In this document: piece after piece, positions 6,161 to 10,083 of the stretch
How the letters are laid out: each line of letters starts with the position of its first letter
How positions within the stretch are numbered: position 1 is the first letter of the stretch
Assembly: GCA_937983035.1 (NCBI GenBank)
Contig: CALKAN010000115.1
Span: 1 to 10,083, forward strand
Reading direction: 5' to 3'
DNA from: an uncultured Paenibacillaceae bacterium
GTDB lineage: Bacteria; Bacillota; Bacilli; Paenibacillales; CALAME01
Length of the DNA stretch: 10,083 nucleotides
Translations under genes and position numbers: made by a program
The notes under the pieces: model-generated
What the model was told of the DNA's origin: nothing
The model's database searches: none
What the model saw: the letters and a program-made list of their open reading frames with translations, nothing else

Positions 6161-7585
6161 ATGCGGCAGGCTCATAAAATATCAATTGTATTTGTCATCG
6201 CTGCAATTTTTGTTGTATTATCTGGCGTACTGGCTTTTTTCATTCTTGAACAAGATCCGTCCCCGCTTCCGGCAGCTGGATGGGAGAATAATGCGGATGA
6301 TTTCACAAATCCTTTGAATCCATCGCCTGCAGAAGATCCATTGCCTGACGAAACAGAACCCGCAGATTCGAAGGATGATGAAAGCGCCGTTCCTTCTCCG
6401 AAGCCGTTTTTAGTGGATGCAAGCTTAGGGGAAGAAATGTTTGAAGTAATGGAAAGCGAATCGCTTGAAATCGCGCCGGGATTAGTTCATCAACATTTTA
6501 AGCTGAAAGGCGTCGGCCGGCTGGAAAATTTGCTGCAAGCGCTGGATATATTAGCAGTTGATTTATCTCGGCCCGAATTTTCGGTCGAAATCGTTTCTCC
6601 CGGTGAGCACGTGCTTGGAAAACGCACGGTGCCTAATATTGCACTTGAAGCAAACGATGAAAAGCGCCGCGCCGTCGCTGCATTTAATTTAGATTTTTTT
6701 GACATGAGCAACGGCATGCCGAGAGGTTTGCAGATTACTGACGGTGAGATCATAACAGGGATCAAGCATCTGCTTTCTTTGCTGGCCGTTAAGCCGGATG
6801 GGACGATCATGCTCGGTCAAGGCACGGTCATGGAAGCGGTGCTTGAAACGGATTCCGGCGACAAATTGGAGATTCACGGGATCAACAAAATGAGAAATGA
6901 TTCATTTACGAATCATGCGTTCATCATGACAGATCGATTCCATGCATCGACGCTTTCAAGCGGCGACGGGATCGAAGCGGTGATAGCCCCGGATCAGGAA
7001 GGGATCGTTTTGCGGGCTGGGGAAGAGATTTCAGGGAAAATAGAAGCGATATACGAAACTGCGAATAATGAAATCCCGCCTGGAAAATTCATTTTGACCG
7101 CTTCCGGATCGAGGGCAGACTGGATAAAACAGCATTTGCGCACAGGGGATGACGTGAAGCTGAAAGTGACGTTTCAGAACGAAAACCTCCATGAAGCGCC
7201 GTTTGTTTATGCAGGCGGCAGCCATTCATTGGCTAAAGCGCTTATTGTAGATGAAGAGATTCCTGTCTGGATCAAAAATGTCAGAACGTCAGCCAATACG
7301 GATCGTCATCCGCGCACGATTGCAGCATCCAGAGGCAACTACTTCTATGTCATGACGTTCGACGGCAGGCGAAAAGGTCACGCAGACGGCATATCGCTGC
7401 AGGAAGCTGCAGAATATTTGATGCTGCTTGGCATGGAACAAGCGATCAATGCCGATGGCGGAGGATCAACGACTTTCGCGGCAGTCAAACCGGGAGAACA
7501 ATCTTTTTCGATCCTGAACCGCCCTTCTGATGGGACCTTAAGAGAAGTGGCCAATGCGCTGGTCATCATGAGCGCGAATGAGTGA
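6161..7585 (+). CDS. Membrane-anchored phosphodiester glycosidase (NAGPA) family protein
   Basis: A 474-residue protein with a short cytoplasmic Lys/Arg start and one membrane segment (about residues 8-29). A Pro/Asp/Glu-rich spacer (about 31-82) follows, then an extracytoplasmic NAGPA domain (PF09992) covering roughly 125-470. Family hallmarks are AFNLDFFDMSNGMPRGLQI (174-192), RHPRTIAA (382-389), TFDGRRKGHADGISLQEAAEYL (399-420), the INADGGGSTTF core (429-439) and RPSDGTLREVANALVIM (454-470). Known members cleave N-acetylglucosamine from phosphodiesters: the mammalian uncovering enzyme, and a B. subtilis member (YoeB/YvdO-like proteins are unrelated) is implicated in cell-wall glycopolymer turnover only by inference. 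The start ATG 6161 is preceded by AAAGGAGAG (6143-6151 region). No cleavage site after the membrane segment is evident, so I expect a membrane anchor rather than secretion. The real substrate is unknown. Confidence 0.88.
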   Translation: MRQAHKISIVFVIAAIFVVLSGVLAFFILEQDPSPLPAAGWENNADDFTNPLNPSPAEDPLPDETEPADSKDDESAVPSPKPFLVDASLGEEMFEVMESESLEIAPGLVHQHFKLKGVGRLENLLQALDILAVDLSRPEFSVEIVSPGEHVLGKRTVPNIALEANDEKRRAVAAFNLDFFDMSNGMPRGLQITDGEIITGIKHLLSLLAVKPDGTIMLGQGTVMEAVLETDSGDKLEIHGINKMRNDSFTNHAFIMTDRFHASTLSSGDGIEAVIAPDQEGIVLRAGEEISGKIEAIYETANNEIPPGKFILTASGSRADWIKQHLRTGDDVKLKVTFQNENLHEAPFVYAGGSHSLAKALIVDEEIPVWIKNVRTSANTDRHPRTIAASRGNYFYVMTFDGRRKGHADGISLQEAAEYLMLLGMEQAINADGGGSTTFAAVKPGEQSFSILNRPSDGTLREVANALVIMSANE

Positions 7586-7613
7586 ACAGGCGAGATTGTC
7601 AATAAAATGTAAT

Positions 7614-7642
7614 TAGGAAATGATGCGCCGCTGTGATATAAT
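7614..7642 (+). promoter_or_regulatory. Putative extended -10 promoter of the hprK-like gene
   Basis: A perfect TATAAT (7637-7642) is preceded by TG at 7634-7635, an extended -10 element, about 60 bases before the start at 7703. The hexamer at 17-base spacing is TAGGAA (7614-7619), a weak -35. A TTGTCA at 7596-7601 is too far away for this -10. No terminator separates it from the preceding gene, so readthrough may add to expression. Confidence 0.6.
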
Positions 7643-7702
7643 CATCAAAAATAAGTGCATGAAGCAATGATAACATACTGTAAGAATGGGAGAAGGATGA
7701 TC

Positions 7703-8632
7703 ATGAAAAAAATCCCTGTCCGCAGTTTAGTTGAACGATTTAACTTGGAAGTACTGGCGGGAGAATCTCATTTAGACCGCGAAATTACCAAATCTCAAGT
7801 TCATCGGCCAGGACTTGAGTTTGTAGGATATTTTGATTTTTTCCCGCAGCAGCGGGTTCAAATTCTAGGCCAAAAAGAGATCAACTACTTGCACACATTA
7901 AGCGAAGAAGAACGAAACAAGCACATCGGCAACATCGTGAAATATCACCCGCCGTGTTTCGTCGTTACGAAAAATCAAACCGGATTGAAATATTTATTAA
8001 AGTACTGCGAACAAGAAAATATTCCATTGCTGCGCACGCCTTATGATACGACCAAGTTCATCGGTCTGTTGGATGCATTTTTGACCAAGGCATTGGCGCC
8101 GGAAATTCATATCCACGGCGTTTGCGTCAACGTTTCCGGCATAGGCATTTTGCTGCGAGGCAAATCCGGCGTAGGCAAAAGCGAAACGGCTCATTCTTTA
8201 ATTCGCAGGGGACACCGCCTCGTTGCCGATGATGTCGTTGTATTGAAAAAGCTCAGTCCTGAAACTGTGCTTGGCACTCATGACGGCAAAACAAGAGAAT
8301 TTTTGGCTTTGCGCAGCGTCGGGCTGATCAATGTCACGCGTTTGTACGGCAGAAGCGCTTTTCAAGATGAAACGAGAATCGTGCTGGATATTGAGCTGAC
8401 GAAATGGGAAGACAAAGCTCTTTATAATGAACTGGAACTTGAACAAAAATATACGGAATACATGGATGTGAAGATCCCCCATATCCAAATTCAGCTCCAG
8501 CCGGGCCGGGATGTGGCAGGCTTGGTGGAGGCAGCAGCGAATAACTGGTATTTGCGTCAGCAAGGTTACAGCGCAGCGGAAGAATTTATGAAGCGCGTAG
8601 AAAGCGAAATTGAACAGAACAATCGGCTGTAA
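7703..8632 (+). CDS. HPr kinase/phosphorylase homologue with altered active-site residues
   Basis: The 309-residue protein aligns over its full length, without visible gaps in the C-terminal domain, with bifunctional HPr kinase/phosphorylase (HprK, about 310 residues), which phosphorylates Ser46 of HPr and Crh in carbon catabolite control. The N-terminal domain (MKKIPVRSLVERFNLEV..., 1-128) and the C-terminal kinase domain are present. His138, the P-loop GKSGVGKSE (153-161, Lys159) and the LVADD motif (Asp177) are intact. The signature usually read as E-I-R-G-L-G-I-I-N is A-L-R-S-V-G-L-I-N (Ala202, Ser205). The family YDRLG is YNELE (Glu243), and the basic residue before PGR is Gln266. By recall these correspond to B. 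subtilis Glu203 (Mg), Arg244 and Arg267. The start ATG 7703 follows GGGAGAAGG (7688-7696) and gives the family length. It is probably a paralogue; kinase or phosphorylase activity on HPr is uncertain, so I give no symbol. Confidence 0.88.
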   Translation: MKKIPVRSLVERFNLEVLAGESHLDREITKSQVHRPGLEFVGYFDFFPQQRVQILGQKEINYLHTLSEEERNKHIGNIVKYHPPCFVVTKNQTGLKYLLKYCEQENIPLLRTPYDTTKFIGLLDAFLTKALAPEIHIHGVCVNVSGIGILLRGKSGVGKSETAHSLIRRGHRLVADDVVVLKKLSPETVLGTHDGKTREFLALRSVGLINVTRLYGRSAFQDETRIVLDIELTKWEDKALYNELELEQKYTEYMDVKIPHIQIQLQPGRDVAGLVEAAANNWYLRQQGYSAAEEFMKRVESEIEQNNRL

Positions 8633-8636
8633 AACT

Positions 8637-8653
8637 TCAGCAGTCACTGCAGA
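8637..8653. promoter_or_regulatory. 17-base imperfect palindrome between hprK-like gene and mqnB
   Basis: TCAGCAGTCACTGCAGA is symmetric about C8645; seven of eight symmetric base pairs match (the A/A pair at 8639/8651 does not). It could be an operator or a small RNA hairpin with a very short loop. It has no T-run and does not look like a terminator. Function is not established. Confidence 0.3.
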
Positions 8654-8680
8654 TTAGAAAGACAAAAGAGGAGAGGCAAG

Positions 8681-9367
8681 ATGTTGCACAACGATACGAC
8701 TGACGACACGGTTTACAAAGCAGACGGCCGCGTGCTGATCATGACGGCTGTACCCGCGGAAAGAGATGCCATTAAACAAACATTAAAAAACGATTCTCGA
8801 TTTGATATTCGAGCTTCCGGAGCAGGTCCGGTCGCTGCTGCAGTTCACACAATGAAAGCGCTTGCGGAGGGCTCGCATCGAGTCGTGATCAGCGCAGGAA
8901 TCGGAGGAGGGTTTCCAGCGGCCGCTGACATTGGTTCGATTGTTCTCTCTACGGAAATCATCGCAGCCGATTTAGGGGCGGAGACGCCGGACGGATTTCT
9001 GTCTATCGATGAATTAGGCTTCGGATCTTCTAAAATCTCTGTCGATCCGCTTCTCGTGCGCGTGATTGAGCAGCAGTTGAAGAAAAAAGGCCTGGACGTT
9101 CAAACAGGCCCTATTTTAACAGTATCATCTGCAACGGGGACAGAGGAGACAGGCAAAAAACGGGCAGCGCTGATTCCGGGCGCAGCAGCCGAAGCGATGG
9201 AAGGATTCGGCGTCGCTGCCGCAGCGCTGCAATTTGGCTTGCCGGTTGTTGAAATGCGAGCCGTTTCAAACAGAGTCGGTTTAAGGGATCGGAATGCTTG
9301 GAAGATCGATGAGGCGCTGCGTGCACTGGCTGAAGCGAGCGCGGTTTTACCGGAGGTGTTGTTATGA
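8681..9367 (+). CDS. mqnB: Futalosine hydrolase MqnB
   Basis: MqnB cleaves futalosine to dehypoxanthinyl futalosine and hypoxanthine, an early step of the futalosine (alternative) menaquinone pathway. The 228-residue protein has the nucleoside phosphorylase/MTAN-like fold: VLIMTAVPAERDAI (residues 18-31), ISAGIGGGF (70-78), the nucleoside-binding EAMEGFGVA (171-179) and RAVSNRVGLRDRNAWKI (193-209), with Asp203 a likely catalytic acid. The conserved GLRDRNAWKI stretch fits futalosine hydrolase better than MTA/SAH nucleosidase. The ATG at 8681 follows an AGAGGAGAGG site; the roughly 16-residue tail before the first strand is longer than usual, and an internal ATG at 8741 would shorten it too far. 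It begins 48 bases after the hprK-like gene without a terminator and overlaps mqnD by ATGA, so the two are translationally coupled. Confidence 0.93.
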   Translation: MLHNDTTDDTVYKADGRVLIMTAVPAERDAIKQTLKNDSRFDIRASGAGPVAAAVHTMKALAEGSHRVVISAGIGGGFPAAADIGSIVLSTEIIAADLGAETPDGFLSIDELGFGSSKISVDPLLVRVIEQQLKKKGLDVQTGPILTVSSATGTEETGKKRAALIPGAAAEAMEGFGVAAAALQFGLPVVEMRAVSNRVGLRDRNAWKIDEALRALAEASAVLPEVLL

Positions 9368-10083
9368 ATATTGCCTTTTCACCTTGTCCGAATGATACGT
9401 TTGTATTTCACGCTTGGGTGCACGGCCTCGTTCCCGGAGCGCCAAAGCTTGACGTCATGTACGCGGACATCGATGTGACGAATCAATTAGCGTTGTCAGG
9501 TTCCGGTCCCGAAGTGATGAAAATTTCGTATGCGGCGCTTCCATGGGTGTTGGATAAGTACGCATTGCTGCCCTGCGGCGGGGCATTGGGACGAGGCTGC
9601 GGTCCGTTAGTATTGACAGGCTCGCGCTTGAATTATGCTGAAGATCCAGCAGCGTTGTCCGGCAAGACAGCAGCCGTTCCAAGCGAGCGTTCGACCGCAT
9701 ATTTGCTGTTTCGGCTGTGGGCTTCGCGGCATGTTCCAGGCGGATTAGGCGAGGTGATCGTCATGCCGTTTCATGAAATTATGCCTGCTGTTCGAGATGG
9801 GAAGGTCGATGCGGGTCTCGTCATCCATGAGGCGAGATTTACTTATCAGAATTACGGACTAACGATGATGCAAGACTTAGGTCAGTGGTGGGAGCAAGAC
9901 ACAGGCTTGCCGATTCCGCTCGGCGCTATTATCGCCCGCAGAGGATTGGACTTGCCGGCGATCTCTTCCTGGATCAGAGCTTCGGTGCAATATGGCTGGG
10001 ACAATCCAAATGCTTCTAAACAATATGGTTCTACGAAAAACTGGTTGTCCAGCCTACCATCCTCGCATGATGCTGAAGATTAT
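9364..10083 (+). CDS. mqnD: 1,4-dihydroxy-6-naphthoate synthase MqnD, 5' part
   Basis: MqnD converts cyclic dehypoxanthinyl futalosine to 1,4-dihydroxy-6-naphthoate in the futalosine menaquinone pathway. The frame is open from ATG 9364 to the window end (240 codons; the family is about 270-290 residues). It is a two-lobe periplasmic-binding-protein fold with the N-terminal SPCPNDTFVFHAWVHG motif, the DIDVTNQLA and VMKISYAAL blocks, the GGALGRGCGPLVLTG loop, and VDAGLVIHEARFTY, whose His is the catalytic residue known from the Thermus enzyme. The start overlaps the stop of mqnB (ATGA). The last 20 or so codons (about 10020-10083) look less like the family, which I expect to read Tyr-x-x-x-His-Ala-Gln-Glu there. 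This may be divergence or a frameshift. Confidence 0.93.
   Translation, partial: MNIAFSPCPNDTFVFHAWVHGLVPGAPKLDVMYADIDVTNQLALSGSGPEVMKISYAALPWVLDKYALLPCGGALGRGCGPLVLTGSRLNYAEDPAALSGKTAAVPSERSTAYLLFRLWASRHVPGGLGEVIVMPFHEIMPAVRDGKVDAGLVIHEARFTYQNYGLTMMQDLGQWWEQDTGLPIPLGAIIARRGLDLPAISSWIRASVQYGWDNPNASKQYGSTKNWLSSLPSSHDAEDY

Noticed and set aside
6370..6385. cre-like TGAAAGCG sequence inside the NAGPA gene
   Set aside because: The right half does not match the cre consensus and it lies deep in a coding region; I do not count it as a CcpA site despite the nearby HprK homologue.
7655..7702. Upstream start for the hprK-like gene
   Set aside because: It would add 16 residues not found in the family and lacks a good ribosome-binding site, while ATG 7703 has GGGAGAAGG at the right distance.

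Overview
The window reads as chromosomal DNA of a low-to-mid GC, Gram-positive, probably endospore-forming member of the Bacillales. The most likely placement is a Paenibacillaceae-like or related lineage rather than Bacillus subtilis itself. The reasons are the order 2-oxoacid:ferredoxin oxidoreductase (alpha, beta) - miaB - ymcA/ricA, strong Shine-Dalgarno sites of the AAAGGAGG type, and futalosine-pathway menaquinone genes, which only a subset of Firmicutes carry. Every gene I can support lies on the + strand. I see no tRNA, rRNA, CRISPR array or insertion sequence, and no gene-free stretch longer than about 185 bases.

Layout. (1) 1-1657: the 3' part of a 2-oxoacid:acceptor oxidoreductase alpha gene, the complete beta gene one base downstream, then a large terminator-like hairpin. 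(2) 1669-3767: a promoter, miaB (tRNA ms2i6A37 methylthiotransferase) and ymcA/ricA, closed by a good rho-independent terminator. In B. subtilis the RicA-containing Y-complex acts with MiaB, so this pair is functional as well as positional. (3) 3808-5116: a promoter region with a close match to the sigma-H consensus, an unrecognised 309-residue protein with helical ends and a disordered middle, and a small YciI-like protein. (4) 5243-7585: a polytopic YdjM-type membrane-bound metal-dependent hydrolase, and a membrane-anchored phosphodiester glycosidase (NAGPA-type) protein. (5) 7614-10083: an extended -10 promoter, an HPr kinase/phosphorylase homologue, mqnB (futalosine hydrolase) and the first 240 codons of mqnD (1,4-dihydroxy-6-naphthoate synthase). 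The last two genes overlap by ATGA.

The most notable observation is the HprK homologue. It keeps the fold, the P-loop and the catalytic His and Asp. At other positions that I recall as part of the HprK active site it differs: Ala at the Mg-binding Glu of the family signature, Glu at the active-site Arg, and Gln at the basic residue of the C-terminal loop. It is probably cotranscribed with futalosine-pathway genes, so it looks like a divergent paralogue with a changed activity or target. Other points worth a look are a RicA without any cysteine, the sigma-H-like promoter before the unknown gene (which occupies the place held by cotE in B. subtilis), and identical TAGGAAAT-15-TATAAT layouts before miaB and the hprK-like gene.
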